Assembly (NCBI GenBank): GCA_018825305.1
Contig: JAHJEO010000016.1
Span: 364,574-428,573, forward strand
Direction of reading: 5' to 3'
From: Gammaproteobacteria bacterium
GTDB lineage: Bacteria > Pseudomonadota > Gammaproteobacteria > Burkholderiales > Rhodocyclaceae
DNA: 64,000 bases
Shown here in pieces: positions 46,222 to 56,869 of the stretch. The notes below the pieces were generated by a model that saw only the letters and a program-made list of their open reading frames with translations, did no database searches and had not been told where the DNA came from. Numbering within the stretch: position 1 is the stretch's first letter; each line of letters starts with the position of its first letter. The translations under genes were made by a program, and so were the position numbers.

Positions 46222-48810
46222 TTAACCGCGGAGGAGGGTCAGCACCTGGTTCGGCAGGGCGTTGGCCTGTGCCAGCATCGCCACACCGGCCTGCTGCAGG
46301 ATCTGCGAGCGGGTCAGGTTGGCCGTCTCCGAGGCGAAGTCGGCATCCTGGATCCGCGAGCGGGCGGCGGTGATGTTCTCGGCCGTCGTCGTCAGGTTCG
46401 AGATGGTCGAGCCGAAGCGGTTCTGGATCGCGCCCAGATCGGCGCGGATGCTGTTGATTCGGGCCAGGGCGCCATCGACGATGTCGATCGCGGCGTTGGC
46501 GCCGGTGACCGAGCTAACGTCGATGCTATTAACCGTCCTGTTCTCACTGGCCTGCAGCAGGTTGGCCGCACCGGAGAAAAGACCACCGTTCGCGGCTGCC
46601 ACATTCGACTGGGCGCTGAAGTAACCGGCTGTCGACTTGAACTCGACGGCGCCGCCAACGACGGTGGAGTCGGTGGCGATGCCGGTGCCCTCCGAGAGGG
46701 TGACGGCGGTGGTGCCGGCTAGGCCGGTGACGCGCATGGTGGCCGTGGCGGTGGCGGAGTGGGTGAAATTCTCGATGCCGATATCCTCTCCATTGGCCTG
46801 GAGCAGGCTGATCTGGGTCTTGGTGATATCGAGCGTGGCGACGATGCCGGTCTTGCCGGTCTGGCTGTTGATGGCGCTGGCCAGTTCGGAGAGGTCGGTG
46901 GTGGTGACGTTGGCCGAGATCGCCTGGGCGGCGGTGTTGGAGCCGTAGAGGTTGAAAGACACCACGCCATTCGCCGAGAGGTTGGAGATGGTGGCGGTGG
47001 TGCGGGCAGTCGCCTGCACGCCGGTCTGGTCAGAAACGGCATTGACGAGGGCGGCAATTTCCTTGGCGGAGGAATTCTCGGCGATTGTGACGGCTTGGGA
47101 CACGGTGCCGTTGATCGTCAGGATTTGTCCGGCCACATAGTTGCCGCCGGAGATGTCGCCTTGGCCGGAACCGGCGGTCAGCGTGGCATTGGTATTGGCC
47201 GCCGCATTGAGGATGCTGTCAGCGGCAAAGGCCACCGACGACTGGATGTTGAAGCCGGGCTCGACCAGTACCGTCACCGAACCGGTCTTGATCATCGAAT
47301 CACCCAGCGTAGCGTGGCCGGTTTCGCCGATGGTCGTGCCGGCAAAGGTCAGATCGCTGGTTTCGAGCGTAGCTGGAGTAATCGTAGTATTGTCAGTCGC
47401 ACCTTCGAGTAGCACGGCTGTGGCAATGGTTGTACCCCCGTTTGCCGAAGCGACAGTAAATCCGGCGTTTCCGACGCTGCCTGCAACTGAGGCGATTGCA
47501 AGACTGGCCTGGCCAGCCAAACCGGTGACTACGACGCCTGTACCGGCCGCATTCAAAGCTGCGGTAAAAGTTGTACCGAAGTTGCCGTCACCCACCATGT
47601 CTGCAAGCAATGCGGCGGCATCACCTGCCTGAGAGCCAGTGGCCGCAAAGCTGAAACCTGATGAGCCAACCATGGTGAAAGAAACGGTTTCTGATCCGTC
47701 ATTAACGAAAGTATTGATGGTGAATTGGGCGTTATCGACGACATCGTAGTTCTGGATGCCGATGTTCTTACCGCTGGCGCTGGTGATGGTCTTCGAGGTC
47801 GCGTCGTAGGACAGATCGGTATCGCTGTTGGTGGTGTTGATCTGGCCGACGGCGGTCGAAACCGCGGTATTGAACTCATTGACGAAATCGCTGGAATCGG
47901 CCACGGTAAAGCTGATCGCCTGGCTGGTGCCGCCGTCGCCGGTGGCCAGCGTGAAGGACACGGTGTCACCGGTATTGACGGCAGTCGGCGCCGCGGTCAG
48001 GGTGAAGGCACCGGAATTGGCTGATGCAAAGGCGGAGACGCCATTGACCGCATTGAGCGCGCTGGCGATGGCGGCCGCGTCGCGATTGTTGTTGGCAGCG
48101 CTGATCGCCACCGGGGCAACGTTGCCGGTCGAGCTGATGACGTTGATGGTCTGGTCGGCGATCAAGGTGCCCAATGCAGCGGAGGCGGTAGTCGAATGCG
48201 CCGACGCCACGTTGAAAGCGGTGCTGCTCAAACCAACGGACGAACCACTGGTGGCGACTTGGATGCCTTGCGTCGTATTGTTGGCGCTCGCCTTGTTGAT
48301 GCCCAGGGTCGACGAGTTGGCACCCGACACCGAAACGGAAATCGTCTGGTTCGCCTCGGCACCGACCTGGAAGCTCTGGGCGCTGAAGGAGCCGTCGAGC
48401 AGCTTGAGGCCGTTGAACGACGTGGTGTTGGAGATGCGGTCGAGTTCCGAGATCAGCTGGTTGACTTCGGACTGCAGGGCCAGGCGGTCGGAAGCGGAGT
48501 TGGTGGCGTTGGACGACTGGATGGACAGTTCGCGCACGCGCTGCAGGATGTTGTTGGTCTCGCCCAGCGCGCCTTCGGCTGTCTGCGCCAGGGAGATGCC
48601 GTCGTTGGCGTTGCGCACGGCCTGGTTGAGGCCGCGAATCTGGGAGCTCATGCGGTCGGCAATGGCGAGGCCCGCGGCGTCGTCCTTGGCGCTGTTGATG
48701 CGCAGGCCGGAGGAGAGGCGCTGCAGCGAGGTGGCCAGGGTCGACTGGCTGGTGTTGAGGTTGCGCTGGGCGTTCAGCGACGGGATGTTGGTGTTGATTA
48801 CCTGTGCCAT
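46222..48810 (-). CDS. Second large flagellin (862 aa)
   Basis: Same N- and C-terminal flagellin domains as 42183..44819; sigma-28-like promoter upstream. Confidence 0.97.
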   Translation of the reverse strand: MAQVINTNIPSLNAQRNLNTSQSTLATSLQRLSSGLRINSAKDDAAGLAIADRMSSQIRGLNQAVRNANDGISLAQTAEGALGETNNILQRVRELSIQSSNATNSASDRLALQSEVNQLISELDRISNTTSFNGLKLLDGSFSAQSFQVGAEANQTISVSVSGANSSTLGINKASANNTTQGIQVATSGSSVGLSSTAFNVASAHSTTASAALGTLIADQTINVISSTGNVAPVAISAANNNRDAAAIASALNAVNGVSAFASANSGAFTLTAAPTAVNTGDTVSFTLATGDGGTSQAISFTVADSSDFVNEFNTAVSTAVGQINTTNSDTDLSYDATSKTITSASGKNIGIQNYDVVDNAQFTINTFVNDGSETVSFTMVGSSGFSFAATGSQAGDAAALLADMVGDGNFGTTFTAALNAAGTGVVVTGLAGQASLAIASVAGSVGNAGFTVASANGGTTIATAVLLEGATDNTTITPATLETSDLTFAGTTIGETGHATLGDSMIKTGSVTVLVEPGFNIQSSVAFAADSILNAAANTNATLTAGSGQGDISGGNYVAGQILTINGTVSQAVTIAENSSAKEIAALVNAVSDQTGVQATARTTATISNLSANGVVSFNLYGSNTAAQAISANVTTTDLSELASAINSQTGKTGIVATLDITKTQISLLQANGEDIGIENFTHSATATATMRVTGLAGTTAVTLSEGTGIATDSTVVGGAVEFKSTAGYFSAQSNVAAANGGLFSGAANLLQASENRTVNSIDVSSVTGANAAIDIVDGALARINSIRADLGAIQNRFGSTISNLTTTAENITAARSRIQDADFASETANLTRSQILQQAGVAMLAQANALPNQVLTLLRG

Positions 48811-48908
48811 TTTTCAGTCTCCTTAGAGAGGGTTTCCTCGTCGGCTGCTTCGCTCGTTGGCTGGCGCCGTCGCCGGTTTAATGACGGAAGGCTCCGTCGA
48901 CATGCCAT

Positions 48909-48935
48909 TTATCGGAACGCGGCGCCAAATCTTTA
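48909..48935 (-). promoter_or_regulatory. Sigma-28-like promoter for the 862-aa flagellin
   Basis: Minus strand TAAAGATT-N11-TCCGATAA (consensus TAAAGTTT-N11-GCCGATAA). Confidence 0.8.
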
Positions 48936-49022
48936 GCGGGTTATTTCGTGGTGAAGCGCCGGCCGCTTTGTTTTTCGGTCGGAACGGTCTAGGATTCAAT
49001 CAGTTAGCGAAAGGAGACGACC

Positions 49023-49826
49023 ATGATTGGTGCCATATCCCCCAATAGCCTCGATACCGCGCAGACCGAACTGGCCAAGTCGCTGGCGCGCCTTTCGACG
49101 GCTTCGCGCATCAATTCGGCGAAGGACGACGCGGCCGGCCTGGCCATCGCCTCGGCGATGGAGGCGCAACTGCGGTCGGACAAGCAGGCGATCCGCAATG
49201 TTTACGACGGGCTTTCGCTGACCAGTACGGCGGAGGGTGCGCTCGGCCAGGCGACCGAGTCGCTGCAGCGCATGCGCGAGCTGGCGATTCAGGCGGCCAA
49301 CGGCAGCAACAGCGCGTCAGACCGGCAGGCCCTGCAGGCGGAGATCAACCAGTTGCAGCAGGGCTTGGGGCAGTTGGCGGAAACCACGCAGTTCAATGGC
49401 CGCAAGCTGCTCGATGGCAGCTTCAACGGCTCAGTGCAGGCGGGCGTCAATGCCGGCGACACGCGGCCGCTGGCCATCGGCAACGGCACGCCGCAGGCCT
49501 TGGGCGTTGCAGCTGTCGACGTGACATCCGTGGCGGGCGCGGCAAGCGCGATCCATGCGCTGGACGGGGCGCTCGGCAGCGTGAATGGCATGCGGGCCGA
49601 GATCGGGGCGGTGCAGGCGGGGCTGAACTCGACCCTGGCCAACCTCTCCGGAACCTACGAGAACCTGGCGGCGGCAAAGAGCCGGATCGCCGACACCGAT
49701 TACGCCCAGGAATCAGGGAGTCTGAGTCGCAACACTGTCCGCCAGCAGGCGGCGATGCAGGCGCTGGCGCTCTACAACGCCAACCAGGCTAGCGTGCTGG
49801 GGATCATCAATCCGGCACGCGGCTGA
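49023..49826 (+). CDS. Short divergent flagellin (267 aa)
   Basis: [82 protein letters not shown]; lacks the large central domains. Confidence 0.93.
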   Translation: MIGAISPNSLDTAQTELAKSLARLSTASRINSAKDDAAGLAIASAMEAQLRSDKQAIRNVYDGLSLTSTAEGALGQATESLQRMRELAIQAANGSNSASDRQALQAEINQLQQGLGQLAETTQFNGRKLLDGSFNGSVQAGVNAGDTRPLAIGNGTPQALGVAAVDVTSVAGAASAIHALDGALGSVNGMRAEIGAVQAGLNSTLANLSGTYENLAAAKSRIADTDYAQESGSLSRNTVRQQAAMQALALYNANQASVLGIINPARG

Positions 49827-49834
49827 GCGGCGGG

Positions 49835-50035
49835 CTAGGCAAAAATATTGACGTTGTTGCCCAGATGCGGCGGGTTGTTGGTCGCCTGCATCGACTGGGT
49901 CGCGGCCTGCAATAGCTGCAGCGCGCCTTGCGCCTGAACATCCAGCGCTTTTTTCAGAACGGCCGTCTGCACCGCAGTTGCGGTCTTTTCCTGTGACATC
50001 GCCGTGGCGATGGAAGCGAGGGTCGTGACGTCCAT
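49835..50035 (-). CDS. YjfB-family putative motility protein
   Basis: MDVTTLASIATAMSQEKTATAVQTAVLKKALDVQAQGALQLLQAATQ...; 66 aa; sigma-28-like promoter upstream. Confidence 0.75.
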   Translation of the reverse strand: MDVTTLASIATAMSQEKTATAVQTAVLKKALDVQAQGALQLLQAATQSMQATNNPPHLGNNVNIFA

Positions 50036-50084
50036 ATTCTCTCCAACCGGATTGCTGGCACGCGCGGAGGCACGGCCACGTTGC

Positions 50085-50111
50085 CTATCGGCACCGCCGC
50101 GGATTACTTGA
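50085..50111 (-). promoter_or_regulatory. Candidate sigma-28-like promoter for YjfB-family gene
   Basis: Minus strand TCAAGTAA-N11-GCCGATAG; good -10, weaker -35. Confidence 0.5.
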
Positions 50112-50207
50112 GGCGGTTTTCCCCGCAGCGAGGGGGGGCTTTTCGGCCTTCCGGTGCTGCTGCCCGGCTTGCTTATCCGGGTAACCCATCGAGTCCACAC
50201 ATGAAAA

Positions 50208-50236
50208 AAGCCCGCCTGGATATTCCAGACGGGCTT
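50208..50236 (-). terminator. Hairpin terminator downstream of panD
   Basis: AAGCCCGcCTGGATATTCCAGaCGGGCTT with A-run on the + left side (U-tract on minus). Confidence 0.7.
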
Positions 50237-50249
50237 CGCAACGAAGCGG

Positions 50250-50274
50250 AAAAGTCGGCGCTGGCGCTACGGCG
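50250..50274 (+). repeat. R1 copy downstream of panD
   Basis: AAAAGTCGGCGCTGGCGCTACGGCG. Confidence 0.88.
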
Positions 50275-50275
50275 A

Positions 50276-50659
50276 CTACGCCGCAGCCTGTGACGGAATC
50301 TTCCGGCTGTGATGGGTGATGCGGTTCTTCGCATCGACGTAAACGAGGTCCGGCTCGAACTTGGCGAGTTCGATTTCGTTGTACATGGCGAAGGTGGCGA
50401 TGATGATCAGGTCGCCTGGCGAGGCCAGTCGCGCTGCCGCGCCATTGACGGAGATGGTGCCGGAGCCACGCTCGGCCGTGATGGCGTAGGTGGTGAAGCG
50501 GTCGCCGTTATTGATGTTCCAGATCTCGATCTGCTGGTAGGGCTTGATGTCGGCAGCGTCGAGCAGGTCTTCGTCGATGGCGCAGGAGCCTTCGTAGTGG
50601 AGTTCGGCTTGCGTCACCGTCACGCGGTGAAGTTTGGATTTGAGCATCATGCGTTGCAT
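50276..50659 (-). CDS. panD: Aspartate 1-decarboxylase
   Basis: [57 protein letters not shown] (G-S self-cleavage site). Confidence 0.97.
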   Translation of the reverse strand: MQRMMLKSKLHRVTVTQAELHYEGSCAIDEDLLDAADIKPYQQIEIWNINNGDRFTTYAITAERGSGTISVNGAAARLASPGDLIIIATFAMYNEIELAKFEPDLVYVDAKNRITHHSRKIPSQAAA

Positions 50660-50768
50660 GGTCGATCCTTTCTCAGGCAAAGGCATCAACAAACAGGGCT
50701 GCCATGGCTTGCGGCAAACCCCACCTTGACGCTGCTGGATCCTGCCGGCCTGAGCGCATCGCCGGATC

Positions 50769-51596
50769 CTAAACTTCCAGGTTGTCGATCAGGCGTGTGC
50801 GGCCCAGACGCGCCGCCGCCAGAATCACCAGCCCGGAATCGTGAGCGGTTGGTAATTGTAGATCAATTCTTTTACGCACTGCAACATAGTCGGGAACCCA
50901 GTCGTGGCGGGCAAGTTCTTCCATGGCCTCGCGTTCCAGCCCGGCGAAATTGCGATTTCCGGCACGAATCTCCTCTACTACCTTGGTCAGAAGGCGGAAC
51001 AGTCGCGGCGCTTCGGTCCGTTCGGCCTCGCCGAGGTAGCCGTTGCGCGAAGACAGGGCCAGGCCGTCGGCTGCCCGCACGGTTTCGCCGGCGCCGATTT
51101 CTACGGCCAGGTTGAGATCGCGCGCCATGTTGCGAATGATCATCAACTGCTGGTAGTCCTTCTTGCCGAACAGCGCGATGTCGGGCTGGACGATCTGGAA
51201 CAGCTTCATCACCACCGTGGCGACGCCGCGGAAGTGGCCGGGGCGGAATTCGCCGTCGAGGATGCCGGCCTGCTCGGGCGGCGGCTCGACGTGATAGCCC
51301 TGCGGCTGCGGATAGATCTCGGCCTCGGTCGGGGCGAACAGGTGGTCGACATGTGCCTGTGCCAGCATCTCGCAGTCGTCACCGAAGGTGCGCGGATAGC
51401 TTTCGAAATCCTCGCCGGGGCGGAACTGCAGGCGGTTCACGAAAATGGTGGCCACCACCGTGTCGGCCTGGCTGCGCGCCTGCGTCATCAGAGTGATGTG
51501 GCCCTCATGCAGGTTGCCCATGGTGGGCACCAGCGCGACACGGCCGCCGTCGTCGAGGGCGGCACGCAGGCTGGCGATGGTCGAATGGATGCGCAT
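50769..51596 (-). CDS. panC: Pantoate--beta-alanine ligase
   Basis: [42 protein letters not shown]; start ATG 51596. Confidence 0.96.
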   Translation of the reverse strand: MRIHSTIASLRAALDDGGRVALVPTMGNLHEGHITLMTQARSQADTVVATIFVNRLQFRPGEDFESYPRTFGDDCEMLAQAHVDHLFAPTEAEIYPQPQGYHVEPPPEQAGILDGEFRPGHFRGVATVVMKLFQIVQPDIALFGKKDYQQLMIIRNMARDLNLAVEIGAGETVRAADGLALSSRNGYLGEAERTEAPRLFRLLTKVVEEIRAGNRNFAGLEREAMEELARHDWVPDYVAVRKRIDLQLPTAHDSGLVILAAARLGRTRLIDNLEV

Positions 51597-51612
51597 GCGT
51601 GAGACGGAACCT

Positions 51613-52428
51613 TCAGTAACAGTGTTCCGGCGCGGGGAAGCTGCCGTCCTTGACTGCCTTGACGTAGGCGACGACGGCGCCGTCGATGCTCTGCGCGTCA
51701 ACCATGAAGTCGCGGACGAAGCGGCCCTTCTTGCCGGGATAGACGCCGAGCATGTCGTGCAGGACCAGCACCTGGCCGTCGCAATCCTTGCCGGCGCCGA
51801 TGCCGATGGTGGCGCAGGCGGCGAGGCTTCGGGTGATGTCGGCGGCGAGTGCGGCCGGCACCATTTCGAGAACCATGAGTGCGGCACCGGCTTGCTCCAG
51901 CGCGGCGGCATCGGCCTTCATGCGCGCCGCACCTTCCTCGCCGCGGCCCTGCACGCGATAGCCGCCGAGCGCGTGCACCGACTGCGGCGTGAGGCCGATG
52001 TGGGCGCAGACCGGCACGCCGCGCTCCACCAGGAAATGCACCGTCTCGGCCATCACCGCGCCGCCCTCGAGCTTGACCATTTCGGCGCCGGCGGCGAGCA
52101 GGCGAACGGCATTGCGCATGGCCTGCTCCTTCGATTCCTGATAGCTGCCGAAGGGCATGTCGGCCACCACCATCGCACGCGCGACGATGTGGCCGACGCA
52201 GTCGGTGTGATAGACCATGTGTTCCATGGTCACCGGCAGCGTCGATGTCTTGCCCTGCAACACGTTGCCGAGCGAATCGCCGACGAGGATCACATCGACG
52301 CCGCAGCGGTCTTCGAGCGCGGCAAAACTGGCGTCGTAGCCGGTGAGCATGGCGATCCTGTCGCCGTCTTTTTTCATCCGCGCCAGTTCGGGCAGGGTGA
52401 TCGGCTTGTTGGCGGCGAGATACGTCAT
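51613..52428 (-). CDS. panB: 3-methyl-2-oxobutanoate hydroxymethyltransferase
   Basis: [54 protein letters not shown]. Confidence 0.97.
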   Translation of the reverse strand: MTYLAANKPITLPELARMKKDGDRIAMLTGYDASFAALEDRCGVDVILVGDSLGNVLQGKTSTLPVTMEHMVYHTDCVGHIVARAMVVADMPFGSYQESKEQAMRNAVRLLAAGAEMVKLEGGAVMAETVHFLVERGVPVCAHIGLTPQSVHALGGYRVQGRGEEGAARMKADAAALEQAGAALMVLEMVPAALAADITRSLAACATIGIGAGKDCDGQVLVLHDMLGVYPGKKGRFVRDFMVDAQSIDGAVVAYVKAVKDGSFPAPEHCY

Positions 52429-52499
52429 GGCGATGCCGGGGTGATGAAGTTCATGGCGTCAAGGATACACAAGCCGGCTGCGAGATGGTCGGCGCGCGT

Positions 52500-53006
52500 T
52501 CATGTCTCGACGCTACGGCGTTCGAGCCGGTGGATGCGCTGGTCGGCGCAGCGCGCCAGCAGATCTGTCGCGCGACCGTGACCGGGGATTTCGACATCGG
52601 GCGCGATTTCGAGCAAGGGCTTAAGCACGAAGGCGCGCTCGTGCATGCGCGGGTGCGGCAGGGTCAGGCCCGGTTCGTCAAGCACGGCGTCGCCATGCAG
52701 CAGCAGGTCGAGGTCGAGCGTGCGCGGAGCATTGCGAATGCCGTCGGGATCGCGCGTGCGACCGAAACGGGCCTCCAGTGCGAAGAGTTCGTCGAGCAGG
52801 TCGCGCGGACTCAAGTGCGTCTTGATGGCGACCACGGCATTGATGAAATCGGGCTGGCGCTTCAGTCCGACCGGTGCGGTGCGGTAGAGCGAGGACATGG
52901 CGAGGAAGATCGATCCGCGCAGCGGGACCAGCGCATCGATGGCTTCGTCGAGGGTTGCCACCGGGTTGCCAAGGTTGGCTCCGAGGGCGATGTAGGCTCG
53001 CTGCAT
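52500..53006 (-). CDS. folK: 2-amino-4-hydroxy-6-hydroxymethyldihydropteridine pyrophosphokinase
   Basis: AYIALGANLGNPVATLDEAIDAL; RDPDGIRNAPRTLDLDLLLHGDAVLDEPGLTLPHPRMHERAFVL. Confidence 0.95.
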   Translation of the reverse strand: MQRAYIALGANLGNPVATLDEAIDALVPLRGSIFLAMSSLYRTAPVGLKRQPDFINAVVAIKTHLSPRDLLDELFALEARFGRTRDPDGIRNAPRTLDLDLLLHGDAVLDEPGLTLPHPRMHERAFVLKPLLEIAPDVEIPGHGRATDLLARCADQRIHRLERRSVET

Positions 53007-53008
53007 GG

Positions 53009-53033
53009 AAAAGTCGGCGCTGGCGCTACGGCG
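53009..53033 (+). repeat. R1 copy between pcnB and folK (paired with inverted copy 53068..53093)
   Basis: AAAAGTCGGCGCTGGCGCTACGGCG, identical to 50250..50274. Confidence 0.9.
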
Positions 53034-53040
53034 TACCGAC

Positions 53041-54390
53041 TCAGTCGGCCGAAGACGATCCGCCAGTCGCCGTGCCGCCATCGCCGACTTTTTTGCGGCC
53101 GCGGCTGCGCCGCCGTTTCGTCGGCCCGGTGTCGGGCTGCAGCATCTCTGCGCGTTGTTCGTGGTTCGCGTCCTGGAATTCCGTCCACCAGTCGGCGAGT
53201 TCCTGCGGCGCTTCGCCGCTTTCGGCGCGCAGCAGCAGGAAGTCGTAGGCGGCGCGCAGCCTTGGCTGCTCGATCATGCGGTAGGGCGCCTTGCCGGCGC
53301 GCTTTTCGAAGCGCGGCTGCAGCGCCCAGATTTCCTTGACGTCGCCGACGATGCGCTTAGTGATGGCGAGCTTGGCGGCCTGCCGATCGAGCACTTCGTC
53401 CATCGCCTCGTAGAGCGCCGGCTGCGACACCTGGCCATCCTTCTTGCGGGCTTCCCAGTTGGCGAGCACTTCGTGCCAGAGCAAGGTGGCGAAAAGGAAG
53501 CTCGGCGACACCGGCTTGTCGGCGCGCACGCGGGCGTCGGTGCTGGCCAGCGATGCCATGACGAACTTCTCGCCCAAGGGCTGTTCCAGGATCACGTCGA
53601 GCAGCGGCAGCAGGCCGTGGTGAAGGCCGTCCTCGCGCAGGCGCCTGACGCAATCGATGGCGTGGCCCGAGAACAGCAGCTTGAGCATTTCGTCGAAGAC
53701 GCGCGCCGAGGGTACGTTGTCGATCAGGTCGGCCATCTCGCGGATCGGTGCCTGCACCTGCGGGTCGAGGCGCAGGCCGAGCTTGGCCGAGAGGCGCACG
53801 GCGCGCAGCATGCGCACCGGGTCTTCGCGGTAGCGTGCGCGCGGATCGCCGATCATGCGCAGGGTTTTGCGCTGAACGTCCTGCACGCCACGGTGGAAGT
53901 CGAGCACCGTCTGCGCCGTCGGATCGTAGTAGAGGGCGTTGATGGTGAAGTCGCGGCGGTCGGCGTCTTCCTCGATCGAGCCCCAGACGTTGTCGCGCAG
54001 CACGCGGCCGTGGGCATCCTTGACGGTATCGGCATCGTGGGCGGCGCGGAAGGTCGAGACCTCGATGGTTTCCTGCCCCTGCATCACGTGCACGATCTGG
54101 AAGCGGCGGCCGATGATGCGCGAGCGGCGGAACAGGCGGTGCACCTGGTCGGGCGTGGCGCTGGTGGCGACGTCGTAGTCCTTGGGGACGATGCCGGCGA
54201 TGTGATCGCGCACGGCGCCGCCGACGATGTAGGCCTTGTGGCCGGCATCCTGCAAGGTTTCGCAAACGCGTCGGGCCACCGACGAGACCTGCTCGCGGCG
54301 GATGCCGTGTTTGTCGACGGAGATGGTTTCGGCCCTGTGGGGCGAGGCCTCGCCGCGACGGAAGACGCGGCGCAGCAGCTTGCGAATCAT
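53041..54390 (-). CDS. pcnB: Poly(A) polymerase I
   Basis: VGGAVRDHIAGIVPKDYDVATSATPDQVHRLFRRSRIIGRRFQIVHV; nucleotidyltransferase with C-terminal extension. Confidence 0.93.
   Translation of the reverse strand: MIRKLLRRVFRRGEASPHRAETISVDKHGIRREQVSSVARRVCETLQDAGHKAYIVGGAVRDHIAGIVPKDYDVATSATPDQVHRLFRRSRIIGRRFQIVHVMQGQETIEVSTFRAAHDADTVKDAHGRVLRDNVWGSIEEDADRRDFTINALYYDPTAQTVLDFHRGVQDVQRKTLRMIGDPRARYREDPVRMLRAVRLSAKLGLRLDPQVQAPIREMADLIDNVPSARVFDEMLKLLFSGHAIDCVRRLREDGLHHGLLPLLDVILEQPLGEKFVMASLASTDARVRADKPVSPSFLFATLLWHEVLANWEARKKDGQVSQPALYEAMDEVLDRQAAKLAITKRIVGDVKEIWALQPRFEKRAGKAPYRMIEQPRLRAAYDFLLLRAESGEAPQELADWWTEFQDANHEQRAEMLQPDTGPTKRRRSRGRKKVGDGGTATGGSSSAD
53068..53093 (-). repeat. R1 copy in pcnB 3' end, inverted relative to 53009..53033
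   Basis: CGCCGTGCCGCCATCGCCGACTTTTT. Confidence 0.88.
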
Positions 54391-54448
54391 GCGGATCGTT
54401 CGAATGGGTGCGGCGGAAAGGCGGCCATTCTATCCGATGGCCGGCACA

Positions 54449-55114
54449 TCAGCCGCGCAGGCTGATGACGGGCCAGCCGGCGGCCAGCGCGCGGGCGCGC
54501 AGCGTTTCGTCCGGGTCGACCGCGACCGGCACGGTCACGCGCTCGAGCAACGGCAGGTCGTTGTGCGAATCACTGTAGAAGTGGCTGGATTCGAAGGCTC
54601 CCCACCACAGGCCGAGCGATTCCAGCCAGGCGTCGACGCGCTCGATCTTGCCGGCCTTGAAGGCGGGCGTGCCGCGTGGCTGGCCGGTGAAGCTGCCATC
54701 CTGTTGCGCCGGAACCGTTGCCACCAGGTGGGCGATGCCGAACTCGCGGCAGATCGGCCCGGTGACGAAGCTGTTGGTGGCGGTTACGACGGCGCAAATG
54801 TCTCCGGCGTCGAGATGGCTCTTGACCAGGGCGCGTGCCGTTTCCGTCATCATCGGTCGGATGCGCTCGGCCATGAATTCATCGTGCCAGACGTCGAGCT
54901 CGGCGCGCGCATGACGGGCGAGTGGCGCCAGCTGGAAGTCGAGGAAGGCATGGATGTCGAGGGTGCCGGCCTTGTAGTGGTCGTAGAACTCCTGGTTCTT
55001 CGCCTCATGGACTTCGCGGTCGAGCACCCCTTTGGAGATCAGGAACTGCGCCCACTCGAAATCCGAGTCGCCGGAAAGCAGTGTGTTGTCGAGGTCAAAC
55101 AGGGCGAGTTTCAT
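54449..55114 (-). CDS. HAD-superfamily phosphatase (HAD-IB, SerB-like)
   Basis: MKLALFDLDNTLLSGDSDFEWAQFL; DSHNDLPLLERVTVPVAVDPDETLRARALAAGW. Confidence 0.9.
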   Translation of the reverse strand: MKLALFDLDNTLLSGDSDFEWAQFLISKGVLDREVHEAKNQEFYDHYKAGTLDIHAFLDFQLAPLARHARAELDVWHDEFMAERIRPMMTETARALVKSHLDAGDICAVVTATNSFVTGPICREFGIAHLVATVPAQQDGSFTGQPRGTPAFKAGKIERVDAWLESLGLWWGAFESSHFYSDSHNDLPLLERVTVPVAVDPDETLRARALAAGWPVISLRG

Positions 55115-55802
55115 CTTCGGTCTTTTCCAGTTGCAGTTGCATCACCTCGCGCAGCAGCGGCAGGGTGGCGTGGCGTTTGCGCTCGAGCGTGGCGCGGTCG
55201 AGGCCGTCGAGCACGGCCATCAGCGAGGGCAGGTCACGGCGGCCGTGGCGCAGCAGGTAGTTGACCAGGCCGTCGTCCATGCGCATGCCGCGCAACAGGG
55301 CATGGCGGCGCAGGGCGGATGACTTTTCCTCGTCGCTGAGGGGCTTGACCTCGAAGATCAGGCCCTGACCAATGCGGGTGCGCAGGTCCTCGCGCAATCG
55401 CAGTTGTGCCGGTGCGGCTTCGCCCGAGAGCAGGATCGCCAGCCCGACCATGCGGGCGGCATTGAACAGGCGGAACAGCGCGATCTGTGCCGCATCCGAC
55501 AGGTTCTCGACATCCTCGATCACCACCAGACCGCCCGGCGGCGCGGGGATCTCCTCGCCGCCAGCGTTGACTTGATCCGCCTGCAGGTGGGTGACGGCGC
55601 GCTGCCGGTCGGCCAGTCGGGCCGTGGCGGCAAGCAGGTGGCTGCGGCCGCTGCCGGGCGGCCCCCAGAGGAAAACCGCGTCAAAGCTGCCGACGCTGGC
55701 CAGCCCGCGCAGCCGTGCCATGAGTTCGGCGTTGGCGCCGGCGACGAAATTGTCGAGCGTCGGCGCCTGCTTGGGGCGCAGGTCGAGCAGCATCTGCGTC
55801 AT
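55095..55802 (-). CDS. hda: DnaA regulatory inactivator Hda
   Basis: MTQMLLDLRPKQAPTLDNFVAGANAELMARLRG; LWGPPGSGRSHLLAATARLA; start overlaps upstream stop (ATGA). Confidence 0.92.
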   Translation of the reverse strand: MTQMLLDLRPKQAPTLDNFVAGANAELMARLRGLASVGSFDAVFLWGPPGSGRSHLLAATARLADRQRAVTHLQADQVNAGGEEIPAPPGGLVVIEDVENLSDAAQIALFRLFNAARMVGLAILLSGEAAPAQLRLREDLRTRIGQGLIFEVKPLSDEEKSSALRRHALLRGMRMDDGLVNYLLRHGRRDLPSLMAVLDGLDRATLERKRHATLPLLREVMQLQLEKTEDETRPV

Positions 55803-56869
55803 GCCGGCGGCCCCTGGTAGAAGTCGCTGCCGACGTACTGGCGTTTGAGTTCGCGCAAGCCGACCAGCAGCGCGGCCGAGGCCGGCAGCGCCAGCAGGAT
55901 GCCGAAGAAGCCGAACAGCTGGCCGAAGGCCATCAGGGCGAAGATGACTGCCAGCGGGTGCAGGCCGATGCGGTCGCCGACGAGGTAGGGCGTCAGCACC
56001 ATGCTTTCCAGCGCCTGGCCGATGCCGAAGACGATCAACACCGCGACGATGGGCGTCACGCCCTGGAACTGCAGCGCCGCCACCAGCAGCGCCAGCAGCA
56101 TGCCGGTGGCAAAGCCGAGGTAGGGGATGAAAATCAGCATGCCGGTCAGTACGCCGACCGAAACCGCCGAGGGCAGACCGGCGATCCACAGCGCCAGGCT
56201 GTAATAGATGGCGAGGATCACCATCACCAGCACCTGGCCGCGCAGGTATTCCGACAGCACGGCATCGACGGCGTGCGCCAGTTCGACGATCTTGCCGTGC
56301 CAGCGGCGCGGCGGCAGCTGGCCGGCGCGATCGAGCAGCTTGTCCCAGTCGAGCAGCAGATAGAACATCGCCACCGGCACCAGCACCAGCATGGCCGCGA
56401 AGGCGATAAGGGCGCTGCCGCCGACCTTGACCGAGTGGTAGATTTTTTGCAACACGACTTGCACGGAATCCATGTTGTCGCCGATGATCTGGCGGATCGA
56501 CGCCGGATCGAGCTTCAGCTGGATATCGAAGTTCTGTTGCAGCCAGACCAGCAGCTTTTCGTTGGCGAGTGTCAGCGCGTCGGGCAGCCGGCCCGCCAGC
56601 TGGTTGGCCTCGCCGATCAGCAGGGGCAGCAGGATCAGCGCCAGCGCCGCGAGCAGGCCGATCATCGCCAGCAGCACTACCAGCACGCCGACGATGCGCG
56701 GCAGGCCCAGCCGTTGCAGCCGACCGACGACGGGACTCCAGATGTAGGCGAGGATGCCGGCCAGCATGAAGGGCGTCAGGATGGGGCCGAGGATGGACAG
56801 CAGCCAGGCGCAGGCCAGCGCGAAGGCGATCCAGAAGGCGGCTTGCAGGCGGTCGGGGGTCAGGGGCAT
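55799..56869 (-). CDS. AI-2E / PerM family membrane transporter
   Basis: 8-TM PerM-like protein: LTGMLIFIPYLGFATGMLLALLVAALQFQ; VGDRIGLHPLAVIFALMAFGQLFGFFGILLALPASA. Confidence 0.92.
   Translation of the reverse strand: MPLTPDRLQAAFWIAFALACAWLLSILGPILTPFMLAGILAYIWSPVVGRLQRLGLPRIVGVLVVLLAMIGLLAALALILLPLLIGEANQLAGRLPDALTLANEKLLVWLQQNFDIQLKLDPASIRQIIGDNMDSVQVVLQKIYHSVKVGGSALIAFAAMLVLVPVAMFYLLLDWDKLLDRAGQLPPRRWHGKIVELAHAVDAVLSEYLRGQVLVMVILAIYYSLALWIAGLPSAVSVGVLTGMLIFIPYLGFATGMLLALLVAALQFQGVTPIVAVLIVFGIGQALESMVLTPYLVGDRIGLHPLAVIFALMAFGQLFGFFGILLALPASAALLVGLRELKRQYVGSDFYQGPPA

Noticed and set aside
42183-48810. Repeated motifs in the flagellin region considered as CRISPR or VNTR array
   Set aside because: Similarity is explained by two paralogous flagellin genes; no short regularly spaced repeats.
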